A stretch of 58,200 bases of DNA from Dehalococcoidia bacterium (lineage in GTDB: Bacteria; Chloroflexota; Dehalococcoidia; Tepidiformales; Tepidiformaceae), in the NCBI GenBank assembly GCA_020847985.1, contig JADLBC010000033.1, positions 1-58,200 on the forward strand. Reading direction: 5' to 3'. The notes beneath the pieces were generated by a model. The model saw only the letters and a program-made list of their open reading frames with translations. It was not told where the DNA came from and did not search any database. Positions 7,914 through 17,393 of the stretch are shown here, piece after piece (position 1 is the stretch's first letter; each line of letters starts with the position of its first letter). The position numbers and the translations under genes are program-made.

Positions 7914-8750
7914 TCAGCCGCGGCGAGGGAACTTCTTCGGGTCGGCGAATTCGGGCTGGCGCTTTTCGAGGAAGGCGTCCCGGCCGTGCTTCGCTTCATC
8001 GACCATGTAGAAGAGCATGTTGGCGTTGTGGGCGAGTTCGGTGAGGCCGGACATGCCATCGAGTTCGGCGTTGAACGAGGTCTTGATCATGCGCAGGGCG
8101 ATGGGGCTGAGCTGAAGGATTTCGCGGGCCCACTTCACGCCTTCGGCCTCGAGCTGGTCGAGGGGGACGACGGTGTTCACGAGGCCCATCTGGAGGGCTT
8201 CCTGGGCGTTGTACTGGCGGCAGAGGAACCAGATTTCGCGGGCCTTGCGCTGGCCGACGAGGCGGGCGAGTTGGACGGCGCCGAAGCCGCCATCGAAGCT
8301 GCCGACGCGGGGGCCGGTCTGGCCGAAGCGGGCGTTATCGGCGGCGATGGAGAGGTCGCAGATGACGTGCAGGACCTGGCCGCCGCCGATGGCATAACCC
8401 GGGACGAGGGCGATGACGGGCTTGGGGATGGAGCGGATGAGCTTGTGGAGGTCGGTGACGTTGAGGCGGGCGACGTTGTCATCGCCGACGTAGCCGCCGT
8501 GGCCGCGGACGCGCTGGTCGCCGCCGGAGCAGAAGGCGCGGCCGCCTTCGCCGGTGAAGAGGATGACGCCGACTTCCGGGTCCTCGCGGGCGCGGGCGAA
8601 GGCATCGATGAGCTCGAAGACGGTCTTCGGGGTGAAGGCGTTATGTACTTCGGGGCGGTTGATGGAGATGCGGGCGATGCCCTCGGTCTTCTGGAAGAGG
8701 ATCTCTTCGTATTCGACGACGGTCTGCCAGGTGACGGGGGCATCAGCCAT
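7914..8750 (-). CDS. menB: 1,4-Dihydroxy-2-naphthoyl-CoA synthase
   Basis: A 278-residue crotonase-fold enzyme that closes the naphthoate ring from o-succinylbenzoyl-CoA. It contains the MenB hallmarks [23 protein letters not shown] (oxyanion hole), and [13 protein letters not shown] followed by [10 protein letters not shown]. The Gly in QTGP corresponds to the bicarbonate-binding Gly of E. coli-type (type I) enzymes. GGAG stands before the ATG at 8750. The first eight bases overlap the 3' end of menH, indicating translational coupling. Confidence 0.96.
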   Translation of the reverse strand: MADAPVTWQTVVEYEEILFQKTEGIARISINRPEVHNAFTPKTVFELIDAFARAREDPEVGVILFTGEGGRAFCSGGDQRVRGHGGYVGDDNVARLNVTDLHKLIRSIPKPVIALVPGYAIGGGQVLHVICDLSIAADNARFGQTGPRVGSFDGGFGAVQLARLVGQRKAREIWFLCRQYNAQEALQMGLVNTVVPLDQLEAEGVKWAREILQLSPIALRMIKTSFNAELDGMSGLTELAHNANMLFYMVDEAKHGRDAFLEKRQPEFADPKKFPRRG

Positions 8751-9579
8751 TGGGGGACTCCAGTTCGAGGGATTGAAGGAAGGCGATGACGAGCGCGGCG
8801 GTTTCGGCCGGGCGCTCGGTCTGGGCGGCGTGTCCTGCGCCGGGGATGGCTTCGAAGCGGGCGTTGGGCATGGTATTGGCGAGCATGGTGCCGGTTTCGA
8901 CGTACTTCGTGTCGAGGGCACCGGCCATGATGAGCGACGGCATGGTCATGGTCACGAGGTGTTGATGGAGGGCGGACTGGGCGCCGGCGCCCATGCCGCG
9001 GAGGCTGTTCGCGAGCCCGGTGACGCTGTTGCGCAGGCGGCCTTCGCGAATGCGGGCGCGGGCGGCTTCGGGCATCGCGCGCTGGCTCGCGAAGAGGGGA
9101 ATCGCCTCCCAGTAATCGATGAACGCTTCGACGCCGTCGCGTTCGATGTTGCGGGCAAGCACTTCATCGGAGGAGACGCGGGCGACACGGTCCTCGACGC
9201 AATCGATGCCGGGGGAGGCGCCGATGGTGGTGAGCGAGCGGACGTTCGCGGGGTAGGCGTGCGCGACCTGGAGCGCCGTGCGGCCGCCCATGGAGTAGCC
9301 GAGCCAGTGGGGCCGGGCGAAGCCGAGGCGCTCGACGGCGGTGACGATGTCCTCGACGGCGCGCTCCATGCGGAAGTGCTCGAGGTCCGCGGGGGTATCG
9401 GAGAGGCCGTGGCCAACGATGTCGACGGCGACGGTGGTGAAGTGGGCGGCGAGCAGGTCGCCGAATTCGCCCCACGAGCGGGCGGAGCCGGTGAAGCCGT
9501 GCAGGAGCACGAGCGGGGGCCCGGCGCCGGCGACTTCGACGTTGAGGGCAAACCCGGGCTCGAGGGTGACGCGCGTCAT
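8743..9579 (-). CDS. menH: SHCHC synthase (alpha/beta hydrolase)
   Basis: A 278-residue alpha/beta hydrolase expected to eliminate pyruvate from SEPHCHC, giving SHCHC. It shows [12 protein letters not shown] near the N-terminus, the nucleophile Ser in [10 protein letters not shown], an acid residue near MAGALDTKY, and the His of IPGAGHAAQ. Its ATG overlaps the menD stop (ATGA), and its end overlaps menB. The fold is certain; the MenH role follows from its exact placement between menD and menB. Confidence 0.92.
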   Translation of the reverse strand: MTRVTLEPGFALNVEVAGAGPPLVLLHGFTGSARSWGEFGDLLAAHFTTVAVDIVGHGLSDTPADLEHFRMERAVEDIVTAVERLGFARPHWLGYSMGGRTALQVAHAYPANVRSLTTIGASPGIDCVEDRVARVSSDEVLARNIERDGVEAFIDYWEAIPLFASQRAMPEAARARIREGRLRNSVTGLANSLRGMGAGAQSALHQHLVTMTMPSLIMAGALDTKYVETGTMLANTMPNARFEAIPGAGHAAQTERPAETAALVIAFLQSLELESPNG

Positions 9580-11327
9580 GATGGGGCGACCTCCACGGCG
9601 AAGGCGGCATCGGCCGCGGCCTTCCACGCCTGCTGGTGCATGGCGACATTGCGCGCGCGGTCGCTGGGGAGTTCGACGATGTGGAAGCCGCCGCCGAGCC
9701 CGGTCGCCACGGCCGCGCGGAAGGTGTCCCAATCGCGGGCGACGGTGTATTTCGCGCCGTACAGCGCGGCGGTGTGGGCGAAATCGAGGCCGGCCGGCGT
9801 CGCGAACCACTCCTCGAAGAGGGTGGGGTGGGAGGCCTGCGGCAGGTAGTTGAAGATGCCGCCGCCGTTGTTGTTCACGAGCACGACCGTGAGGTCGAGG
9901 TTGTGGCGCTTCGCCGCCCAGAGGCCGTTCATGTCGTGGTAGAGGGAGATATCGCCGATGACGAGGACGACGGGTCCGCGGCGCGCGGCGGCCGCGCCGA
10001 GCGCCGAGGAGACGACGCCATCGATGCCGTTCGCGCCGCGATTGGCGACGAGATGCAGCGGCTTCTCGGAGGCGGCGACGAAGGAATCGAGGTCGCGGAC
10101 GGGCATGGAGTTGCCCGCGACGATGGTGGCGCCGGCGGGGAGCATGGCCTGGAGTTCGGTGAAAACGCGGCCCTCAAAGGGTTCATCGAAGGCGGCGATG
10201 TGGCGCTGGAGCTGTTCGCGGGCCATGGCATCGGAGGCGACCCAGCCCTCGACCCAGCCCGCGTCGGTGCTGGACTCCCATTCGAGCATGTCGGCGAGGA
10301 TGCGCGCGACGGCGGCCGGTTCGCCCGCGAGGACGGTATCGGCGGCCAGGTTCGAGTCGCGATAGCCGCCGGGACGGTCGACGAGGACATAGGGGACGCC
10401 GCGCAGCCCGGCGAGCATACCGTTCAGGGCCTTCGAGGTCGGCGGGCCACCGAAGTGAATGACGGCGTCGGCGCGAACGTCGGCGATGCGCGGGTCGCGG
10501 ACGATGGGGTCGAAGGAATCGAGCACGAGGGCGCGGTCGTGGGGTCCGGTGCGAAGCCCGGAGAGGCCGTCGGCGAAGATGGGCGCGCCGAGGCGGCGGG
10601 CGAGAAAGGCGATGTCATCGGCGGGCAGGCCACCGGTCTCGGGGCCGGCGACGATGATCGGGCGGCGCACCCCGGCAAGGCGCTCGGCGGCGAGGGCGAC
10701 CTCGGCCTGGCCGGGCACGCTGGCGGTGAGGCCGATGGTGGTGCCCCGGTTGGGGAGCGCATCGGCCGGCGGGTGCAGAGCGGGTGCGGCGATGAGCGGC
10801 TCATCGAAGGGGACATTGAGGTGCACGGGGCCGGGCAGAGGGCCCATCGCCATCCCCGCGGCGCGCGCGGCGTGCATGCGGAACTGGGACGGTTCGCCCG
10901 CGAGGCCGAGCGGGAGGGGCAGGTCCAACGCCATGCGCACGTGCGTGCCGTAGATGCGGAGCTGGTCGATGGTCTGGGCGGCGCCGCGGTCGCGGAGGGC
11001 CGGGGGCCGGTCGGCGGTGAGGACGACGAGCGGGATGCGGCTGAGGCTGGCTTCGACGATGGCGGGGAAGAAGTTCGCGGCGGCCGTGCCGGAGGTGCAG
11101 ACGAGGGCGACGGGCCGCCCCGTGGCGCGCGCCAGCCCGAGTGCGAAGAAAGCGCCGGAGCGCTCATCGAGGTGGAGCCATGGCCGGACCGCGGTCTGCT
11201 CGGCGAACGCGACCGTGAGGGGCGTCGAGCGCGAACCGGGGGAGATGGCGCAATCGCTGATGCCGGCGGCGGCGAGGCCCGCGACGAGGGCGCGCGCGGC
11301 GGCGGTGTTGGCGGCGGCGATATCCAC
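9576..11327 (-). CDS. menD: SEPHCHC synthase
   Basis: A 583-residue thiamine-diphosphate enzyme that adds 2-oxoglutarate-derived succinyl semialdehyde to isochorismate. The N-terminus has CAISPGSRSTPL and HLDERSGAFFALG, signature MenD sequence. The C-terminal cofactor domain has GNSMPVRDLDSF, RGANGIDG and a GDISLYHDMNGL metal segment followed by VNNNGGGIFNYLP. The start is GTG at 11327, sharing one base with the menF stop (TAGTG). Confidence 0.97.
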   Translation of the reverse strand: MDIAAANTAAARALVAGLAAAGISDCAISPGSRSTPLTVAFAEQTAVRPWLHLDERSGAFFALGLARATGRPVALVCTSGTAAANFFPAIVEASLSRIPLVVLTADRPPALRDRGAAQTIDQLRIYGTHVRMALDLPLPLGLAGEPSQFRMHAARAAGMAMGPLPGPVHLNVPFDEPLIAAPALHPPADALPNRGTTIGLTASVPGQAEVALAAERLAGVRRPIIVAGPETGGLPADDIAFLARRLGAPIFADGLSGLRTGPHDRALVLDSFDPIVRDPRIADVRADAVIHFGGPPTSKALNGMLAGLRGVPYVLVDRPGGYRDSNLAADTVLAGEPAAVARILADMLEWESSTDAGWVEGWVASDAMAREQLQRHIAAFDEPFEGRVFTELQAMLPAGATIVAGNSMPVRDLDSFVAASEKPLHLVANRGANGIDGVVSSALGAAAARRGPVVLVIGDISLYHDMNGLWAAKRHNLDLTVVLVNNNGGGIFNYLPQASHPTLFEEWFATPAGLDFAHTAALYGAKYTVARDWDTFRAAVATGLGGGFHIVELPSDRARNVAMHQQAWKAAADAAFAVEVAPS

Positions 11328-12664
11328 TAGCGGCCGGCCTGGAGGGCTTCGGCGAGGGGCCGGAACTTGAGCTCGGTCTCGGCGACTTCGCGCTCGGGGT
11401 CGGAGTCGGCGACGATGCCGCAGCCGGCGAACAGGGTGGCTTCATCGCCGGCGACGCGGGCCGTGCGCAGCCCGACGGCGAATTCGCCTTCGCCATCGAA
11501 ATCGACCCAGCCGAAGGGTGCGGCGTACCAGCCGCGGTCCATCTTTTCGAGGCGGCGGATGGCATCGAGCGCGGGCTGGCGCGGCCAGCCGCCAACGGCC
11601 GGGGTGGGATGCATCGCGCCGACGAGGTCGAGCACGTGAACGCCGGGCCGGAGGCGGGCGGTGATGGGCGTATGCAGGTGCTGGATGTTGGCGAGCTTCA
11701 TGATGCGTGGGCCGGGGGGGCAGTCGATCGTCTCGGCGAAGGGCTGGAGGCCGTTGGTGATGGCTTCGACGACGACGGCGTGCTCGAGGCGCTCCTTGGG
11801 GTCGGCGAGGAGGCCATCGGCGAGGACGGCATCCTCGGCGGGGGTGGCGCCGCGGCGGCAGGAGGCGGCCAGGCTATCGGCGCGGGCGCAGCCGCCCTGG
11901 GTGGAAACCAGCCGTTCGGGGCTCGCGCCCAGCCAGGTGGCGCCGGGGACATCGAAGTGCCAGACGAAGCAGCCGGGGTAGCGGGCGGCGAGTTCGCTCA
12001 CGGCGGGTTCGGGCGTGAAGCCGGGGAGGCTGACGCGCTTCTGGCGGGCGAGGACGGTCTTGCGGTAGGCGCCGGATTCGAGTTCGAGGCGGGCCGAGGC
12101 GACGGCTCGCTGCCAGCCCATGGCATCGAGGCCGCCGCGCGCGTGACCGGGGACGGCGGGCGCGGGATCGTGTCCACCGGCGCCGCTGGCGACGCAGGCG
12201 GTGGCGACGAATTCGCCCTCCGGGAGTTGCGCGACGATGACGCGTGGGAGGATGAACTGCCAACCGCCGAACGGCGCCCACTCCGGGTCGGGGTGCCCGG
12301 GTGCGGGTTCGAAGGCGAGGCCACCGAAAAGGCGCGGGCGCGCGGCGAGATGGATGCCCTCGCCGGCTTCGCAGGTGATGGCGGCGAGGGCGGCGCGGGC
12401 CTCGTCGATGCCTTCCTCGCGGGGGCCATACCAGCGCGCGGCGACACCGAGGCCGAAGAGGCGCGTGCTGCTGGCGGCATGCTCCCAGGAGACCACGGAG
12501 GCGCGCCGGAGGGCGGGGAGCCCGCCTTCGGTCAGGCTCGCGACGAGTTCGGCCGGCAACGGAGCGGCGACCACGGTGCAGCGGCCGGCGCGCGGGGGAA
12601 CGAGCGAGGCGAGGAAGTCGGCGATGGCGGGCGGGGTGCCGGACTGGAGGATGGCGGACGACAT
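11327..12664 (-). CDS. menF: Isochorismate synthase
   Basis: A 445-residue chorismate-utilising enzyme that makes isochorismate, the entry step to menaquinone. The C-terminal domain shows YRKTVLARQ (catalytic Lys), FVWHFDVPGATWLGASPE, IQHLHTPITARL, MHPTPAVGGWP and GCGIVADSDPERE, all typical of the family. The ATG at 12664 follows an AAAAGG stretch and defines the operon's first gene; it lies 120 bases after the S9 peptidase stop. An isochorismate rather than salicylate product is inferred from the men neighbours. Confidence 0.95.
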   Translation of the reverse strand: MSSAILQSGTPPAIADFLASLVPPRAGRCTVVAAPLPAELVASLTEGGLPALRRASVVSWEHAASSTRLFGLGVAARWYGPREEGIDEARAALAAITCEAGEGIHLAARPRLFGGLAFEPAPGHPDPEWAPFGGWQFILPRVIVAQLPEGEFVATACVASGAGGHDPAPAVPGHARGGLDAMGWQRAVASARLELESGAYRKTVLARQKRVSLPGFTPEPAVSELAARYPGCFVWHFDVPGATWLGASPERLVSTQGGCARADSLAASCRRGATPAEDAVLADGLLADPKERLEHAVVVEAITNGLQPFAETIDCPPGPRIMKLANIQHLHTPITARLRPGVHVLDLVGAMHPTPAVGGWPRQPALDAIRRLEKMDRGWYAAPFGWVDFDGEGEFAVGLRTARVAGDEATLFAGCGIVADSDPEREVAETELKFRPLAEALQAGR

Positions 12665-12784
12665 CGAAACCTTTTTGGGCGCCTTCGCCAGGGTCGGCCC
12701 CGGCGTGGCGAGCGAGAGTCCCGCAGCTAACTTTGCGGGCGCGCGCGACCCCGGGCAGTGGGGCTGCTCACCCACCGCTAAGGT

Positions 12785-14692
12785 TTACGCAAAGAGGACG
12801 TACTGTCGAAGGAAGCGTTCGAGGGAGGTGTAGAACTTCTCGATGGTGTCGGCCTTGCGCCAGCCGTGGCCTTCGCCTTCGTAGACGTGATATTCGTGCG
12901 GGACGCCGCGGGCGCGGAGGGAGGCGGCGATGCTGTCGCTCTGCTCGCGGGGGACGACGCGGTCGATATCGCCCTGGAAGAGGGCGACGGGGTCGGTTAT
13001 CTGGTTCGCGGAGAAGATGGGCGAGCGGTCGCGGTAGACGGCGGCGGCTTCGGGGAGCGGGCCGAGCATGGTATCGAGGTAGCGGGCTTCGAACTTGTGG
13101 GTATCGGCGGCGAGGGTGAACTGGTTGGAGACGCCGAACATGCTGACGCCGGCTTTGTAGAAGCCGGGGATGCGCACGAGCGAGAGGAGCACGGTGAAGC
13201 CGCCGGCGCTGCCGCCCATGATGACCAGGCGTGAGCCATCGGCGAGGCCTTCGCGCACGAGGTATTCGGCGCCGCTCTTCGAATCCTCGACATCGTAGAT
13301 ACCCCAGCTTTCGCGGAGCTTGAGCATGTAGTCGCGGCCGTAGCCGGTGCTGCCGCGGTAGTTCGGCTGCAGAACGGCGTAGCCGCGGGAGGTGAGGAAC
13401 TGGGTCTGGGGTGTCCAGCCGGCGCGAACCTGGCTCGTCGGGCCGCCGTGGACGATGACCACGAGCGGCGGGGCGCCGGACCCTTCGAAGCCGCCGTTGG
13501 CGGGCGGAAAGTAGAGGCCGTGCGCGGTTTCGCCATCGAACGACGGCCAGGAGATGGCGCGAGGCGCGCTCAGGGAGTCGCGCGGCGTGATCTCGGGGTC
13601 GCTGCGGCGGACGACGGTGACGGTTGGCGGGCGCTGGTGCATCTCCATGACGGCGATGCGCGGCGGCTGCTGCCCGGCCGAGCCGACGAAGGCGACGCGC
13701 GTGCCATCCGGCGAAGCGGCGGGCGAGCCGATGGTGGTGTATTCGGCATGGCGCGGGGCGAGGTCGGTCGTGTCGCCGGTGGAGTGGATGAGGGTGAGGT
13801 AGTCGAAGGCGTCCCTGGAACGGACGGCGATGGCGGCGCCGCCGGGGAGGGCGGCGACGCGGTACTGGCCCTGGCTCCAGGCGGGCTCGCCGAATTCGGA
13901 ATCGCCCTCGGTAAGTTCGCGCACTTCGCCGGAGAGGAGGTGGCGCCGGTAGACGTGCCCCCAACCGGAATGGTCCGAGACGTAGAGGAGCGAGACACCG
14001 TCGGGGGTGAATTCGGGCTGGAAGATGGCGGTATCGGGGCCGCCGGCCTCAGTGGCGGCGGAGGTAACCACGGGGAGGCCGCCTTCGGGGAAGGCGAGGT
14101 GCGCGAGCTTCAGGCGGGTGCCATCCCAGGGCATGTTGGGGTGGTCCCATTCGATCCACGCGACCTGGTCGCCTTCGGGGTGCCAGGCGGGCTGCATGTA
14201 GAAATCGCTGCCGGTCGCGAGTTTCGCGGGCCAGTGTTTGCCGGCGGTATCGACCACCGCGATGGAGTCGGCGTCCTCGTAGGTGTGAACGTAGAGGAGC
14301 CAGCGGCCATCGGGCGAGACGCGCGGGGTGGAGGCAGCGCCGAACGCCGGGGTGATCGGCCGGGGCGAGCCGCCCGCGAGTTCCTGGCGGTAGATGCGCT
14401 GGTCGTGCTGAGCGACGAAGTAGGCGGCGCCGTGGGCGAGGGTGAAATCGCCGCCGCCGTAGCCGACGAAGGCGCGCACGGAGAGGTCGCCGGGGGTGAG
14501 GTCGCGGGGGGCGCCGCCATCTTCCTGGACGACGATGACGCCGCGGTCGGAGCGGCCTTCGATCCAGCCGAGGGTGCGGCCATCGGTATCCCAGTGCGGT
14601 TCGGACAGGCGCATGGAGGCGGCGAGTGACCGCGGCGTGATGGGGCTGCTCCAGAGGCCATACATGCGCTGCTCGGGCACGGGTCGCTCCAC
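12785..14692 (-). CDS. S9-family prolyl-oligopeptidase-like serine peptidase
   Basis: A 635-residue peptidase with an N-terminal beta-propeller of WD40-like repeats (for example TPRVSPDGRWLLYV, QPAWHPEGDQVAWI, FTPDGVSLLYVSD) covering about residues 30-370. A C-terminal alpha/beta hydrolase domain follows. Catalytic residues are Ser495 in GGSAGG, Asp577 in GDIDRVVP and His609 in GEGHGW. There is no signal peptide, so it is probably cytoplasmic, degrading short peptides. The start is GTG at 14692; ATG at 14665 is an alternative. A TAGCAT box lies 17 bases upstream. Confidence 0.93.
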   Translation of the reverse strand: MERPVPEQRMYGLWSSPITPRSLAASMRLSEPHWDTDGRTLGWIEGRSDRGVIVVQEDGGAPRDLTPGDLSVRAFVGYGGGDFTLAHGAAYFVAQHDQRIYRQELAGGSPRPITPAFGAASTPRVSPDGRWLLYVHTYEDADSIAVVDTAGKHWPAKLATGSDFYMQPAWHPEGDQVAWIEWDHPNMPWDGTRLKLAHLAFPEGGLPVVTSAATEAGGPDTAIFQPEFTPDGVSLLYVSDHSGWGHVYRRHLLSGEVRELTEGDSEFGEPAWSQGQYRVAALPGGAAIAVRSRDAFDYLTLIHSTGDTTDLAPRHAEYTTIGSPAASPDGTRVAFVGSAGQQPPRIAVMEMHQRPPTVTVVRRSDPEITPRDSLSAPRAISWPSFDGETAHGLYFPPANGGFEGSGAPPLVVIVHGGPTSQVRAGWTPQTQFLTSRGYAVLQPNYRGSTGYGRDYMLKLRESWGIYDVEDSKSGAEYLVREGLADGSRLVIMGGSAGGFTVLLSLVRIPGFYKAGVSMFGVSNQFTLAADTHKFEARYLDTMLGPLPEAAAVYRDRSPIFSANQITDPVALFQGDIDRVVPREQSDSIAASLRARGVPHEYHVYEGEGHGWRKADTIEKFYTSLERFLRQYVLFA

Positions 14693-14709
14693 GGGAGGGG
14701 ATGGAGCCG

Positions 14710-14715
14710 ATGCTA
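14710..14715 (-). promoter_or_regulatory. -10 box (TAGCAT) of the S9 peptidase
   Basis: TAGCAT reads toward the peptidase and ends 17 bases before its GTG, which would leave a leader of roughly ten bases. The -35 element is not clear. Confidence 0.35.
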
Positions 14716-14752
14716 CGGCACGGGCAGGCAGCGAACTACGCGGGTTGCCGCA

Positions 14753-16087
14753 TCACGGGCGAGGGGTGGCGGAGGGTTGCGGGCCGCCGGGCGTCGCCGG
14801 TGTGGCCGTGGGGGAGGATGCGGACGGGGTGTTCGTGCGCGTGGGCGTCGCCGCCTGGGTCGGGGTGCGGGGCGGCGTCGCGGTGGCGGTTGTCGCGGGC
14901 GTGGCCGAAGGCGAGGGCGATGGTACGGCCGTTTGCGTGGGCTCCGGGGTGTTGGTCGCGCCGGGGGGCCGCGTGGGCGTCCTCGTGGGTGTCGATGCAG
15001 GGGCCGTGAGCGACGGGAGCGGCGTCGGCGACGGGGTGCCACCGCCCGCGTCATCGCCACGGGAGAGAAAGAGCGCGGCGGCGATGCCGGCGCCGGCGGC
15101 GAGCAGGATCACACCCGCGAAGATGGCGGCCGTGATGGCGCCGCTGCCTCCCCCGGCGTTCGCGGGAGGGGGGACGGCCGCGGCCTGGCGCTGCACGCGG
15201 GCGGTCGAGTGCCGCGATGGTTGCGGTCGCGGCGCGGGCCGGCCCACCGGGGGGACGGCCGCGATCGGGGTGGCCCGCTGATTCGAACCGCGAAGCGCGG
15301 CGGCGAATTCGGCGACCGTCGGCCAGCGGCCCTCGGGATCCAGGGTGAGCGCGCGGGCGAGCGCCGATTCGAACGCGGGCGAGGCATCGGGTGCGAGCGT
15401 GCGCAGCGGCGGTGCGGGCCGGGCGAGGCGCTGTCCGGCGATGGCGGCGGGCGTGGCGCCTTCGAAGGGAACGCGCCCGGCGACGAGTTCGTAGAGCGTG
15501 AGCGCAAGCGAATAGACGTCGGAGCGCGGGTCCGGGGGCGCGCCCTGGATGACTTCGGGGGCGAGGTAGGCGAGGGTGCCGAGGATGTCGCGCGCCTGGT
15601 CGGGTGTCATCGTGCGGTTCACGGTGAGGGAGACGCCGAAATCGGTGAGCTTGGCGGTGCCCTGTTCATCGACCATGAGGTTTTCGGGCTTGATATCGCA
15701 ATGGATGACGCCGGCGGCGTGGGCATATTCGAGTGCGGCGGCGGCCTGGAGGCCATAGCGGAGAGCTTCGGCTTCGCTGAGGCGGCCGCGCGCTTCGAGG
15801 AGGCCGCGCAAGGAGTGCCCGTGGACATACTCCATGACCAGGTAGGGCAGGCCCTCGTGTTCGCCGGCATCGTGGACGGCGACGATGTTGGGGTGCTGCA
15901 GGCGGGCGACGAGGCGCGCTTCGCGGGCCAGGCCGGAGGCGAGTTCGGGGTCTTCGTTGCGAAGGATCTTGAGGGCGACCCAGCGGGAGAGGCGGCGGTC
16001 CTCGGCGAGCCAGACTTCGGCCATGCCTCCGGTGCCGAGGAGGCGTTCGAGGCGGTATCGTGAATCGATGATGGTCGCGGGTTCCAA
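14753..16087 (-). CDS. Membrane Ser/Thr protein kinase with Thr/Pro-rich outer tail
   Basis: A 444-residue Hanks-type kinase. The catalytic domain (about 11-268) has the Gly-loop GTGGMAEVW, Lys40 in VALKIL, Glu56, HCDIKPEN with catalytic Asp131, DFG at 149-151 and GTLAYLAPE. The Arg of the usual HRD is Cys130, so this is a non-RD kinase. A transmembrane helix (about 317-341) is followed by about 100 residues of Thr/Pro/Ala/Ser repeats instead of PASTA domains. Target candidates are the nearby FHA proteins. The start appears to be TTG at 16087, since a later start would delete the Gly-loop. The start codon is only six bases from the divergent SEDS gene. Confidence 0.93.
   Translation of the reverse strand: MEPATIIDSRYRLERLLGTGGMAEVWLAEDRRLSRWVALKILRNEDPELASGLAREARLVARLQHPNIVAVHDAGEHEGLPYLVMEYVHGHSLRGLLEARGRLSEAEALRYGLQAAAALEYAHAAGVIHCDIKPENLMVDEQGTAKLTDFGVSLTVNRTMTPDQARDILGTLAYLAPEVIQGAPPDPRSDVYSLALTLYELVAGRVPFEGATPAAIAGQRLARPAPPLRTLAPDASPAFESALARALTLDPEGRWPTVAEFAAALRGSNQRATPIAAVPPVGRPAPRPQPSRHSTARVQRQAAAVPPPANAGGGSGAITAAIFAGVILLAAGAGIAAALFLSRGDDAGGGTPSPTPLPSLTAPASTPTRTPTRPPGATNTPEPTQTAVPSPSPSATPATTATATPPRTPTQAATPTRTNTPSASSPTATPATPGGPQPSATPRP
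16056..16061 (+). promoter_or_regulatory. -10 box (TATCGT) before the SEDS leader ORF
   Basis: TATCGT ends six bases before the ATG of an eight-codon ORF that leads into the SEDS gene. It lies inside the kinase coding region on the other strand. Confidence 0.4.
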
Positions 16088-16094
16088 GCGGTAA
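16068..16094 (+). CDS. Possible eight-residue leader peptide ahead of the SEDS gene
   Basis: ATG at 16068 opens an eight-codon frame (MMVAGSKR) whose TAA shares one base with the ATG of the SEDS gene (TAATG). A TATCGT box six bases upstream would give a leaderless start for this peptide. Ribosomes finishing it could restart on the SEDS gene, which has no Shine-Dalgarno sequence of its own. It overlaps the first codons of the kinase on the other strand. This is prediction only. Confidence 0.35.
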   Translation: MMVAGSKR

Positions 16095-17389
16095 TGGCTC
16101 TTTCGCAGGTGGCCGCGGGTGCGGTGTCCGGGAGGCGCAACGCGGAGGCGTTGCTGGTGCTCCTGAGCGCCGGGTTCCTCGCGCTTGCATGGCGTGCGCT
16201 GGAGGCCGCGGGGTTCGACTTTCCCACGGGCTCTGGAAGGATCCTAACGCAATTCCTGTTTGTTGCGGGTCTCGGACACCTTGCACTTCGGGTGGTTACG
16301 CCGCGGGCGGCGGCCGTTCCGTACGCGGCGGCGCTGATGCTGACGGCGGTGGGATTGACGTTCGTGACGCGGCTTTCGCCCCCTTCGGCACAGGCCCAGG
16401 CGAACTGGACGGTGGTGGGCGTGGCCCTGATGGCGGGCGCGGCCCTGGCATCGCGGCGGTACGAACTGCTGCGGCGGTGGAAGTACACGGCGGCGGTGGT
16501 GGCGGTGCTGCTGCTCGTGGCGACGGGGTTCCTGGGCGAAACGCGCGGCGGCGCGCGCCTCTGGGTCGATGTCGCCGGGCAGACCATCCAGACGACGGAG
16601 ATCATCAAGCTGTTCGTGATCGTGTTCCTCGCCGGGTACCTGGCGGACGAGGGTGCGGTGCTTTCGCTGCCACGGATGACGTTCGGCGGGCGGACGTACT
16701 CGGCGCTGCCGTACCTGGTTCCGCTGCTGCTCACGCTGGTGGCGGCGATCGCGGCGCTGGCGCTGCTGAAGGACCTGGGGACGATCGCGATCCTGCTGTT
16801 GCTCACGGTGGCGGTGCTGTACGTCGCGACGGGACGGATGTGGTTCGTCGCGGGGGGGCTCGTGCTCCTGGCCTGCACGGGGGTGTTCGGGTATCTCGCG
16901 TTCGACCACGCGCACACGCGCATCGATGTCTGGCTTTCGCCGTACGAGCAGGCCGACGGCGCGGGCTACCAGACGGTGCAGAGCATCTACGCCATCCAGG
17001 CCGGGGGCGTGACGGGCGAAGGGCTCGGGCTGGGGGAGCCTGATGTCGTGCCCGCGGCGCAGACGGACTACATCTACACGGCCATCGCGGAGGAACTGGG
17101 ACTGGCCGGCGCGATCGGCGTGGCGATGCTTTACCTCGTGCTGCTGGTGGCGGGGTTGCAGGTGGCGCTGGAGGCGCCGAACGCCTACGGGCGGCTGCTG
17201 GCGAGCGCGATCGCGTTGCTCATCGGCATCCAGGCGGCGGTGATCATCGCGGGGAACCTTCGCATGATCCCGACGACGGGGGTGACGCTGCCGTTCGTCA
17301 GCTACGGCGGGTCGAGCCTGGTGGTGAACTTCCTGCTGGTGGGGATGCTGCTGGGGATTTCGGAGGCGTCGGCGCGCGTGCGGCGCTGA
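16094..17389 (+). CDS. SEDS-family peptidoglycan polymerase (RodA/FtsW/SpoVE)
   Basis: A 431-residue polytopic membrane protein with about ten hydrophobic segments. Family motifs include FLGETRGGARLWVD, the conserved QTTEIIKL, KDLGTIAIL, YQTVQSIYAIQAGGVTGEGLG, the DYIYTAIAEELGLAG segment, and MIPTTGVTLPFVSYGGSS. SEDS proteins polymerise lipid II glycan strands together with a class B PBP. RodA rather than FtsW is suggested by the linked PBP and kinase, but the sequence alone does not settle it. It has unusual start coupling to a short leader ORF. It converges on the FHA gene, with four bases between stops. Confidence 0.93.
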   Translation: MALSQVAAGAVSGRRNAEALLVLLSAGFLALAWRALEAAGFDFPTGSGRILTQFLFVAGLGHLALRVVTPRAAAVPYAAALMLTAVGLTFVTRLSPPSAQAQANWTVVGVALMAGAALASRRYELLRRWKYTAAVVAVLLLVATGFLGETRGGARLWVDVAGQTIQTTEIIKLFVIVFLAGYLADEGAVLSLPRMTFGGRTYSALPYLVPLLLTLVAAIAALALLKDLGTIAILLLLTVAVLYVATGRMWFVAGGLVLLACTGVFGYLAFDHAHTRIDVWLSPYEQADGAGYQTVQSIYAIQAGGVTGEGLGLGEPDVVPAAQTDYIYTAIAEELGLAGAIGVAMLYLVLLVAGLQVALEAPNAYGRLLASAIALLIGIQAAVIIAGNLRMIPTTGVTLPFVSYGGSSLVVNFLLVGMLLGISEASARVRR

Positions 17390-17393
17390 GGCG

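Noticed and set aside
9636..11330. 564-residue plus-strand open frame
   Set aside because: Antisense shadow of menD with no family motif.
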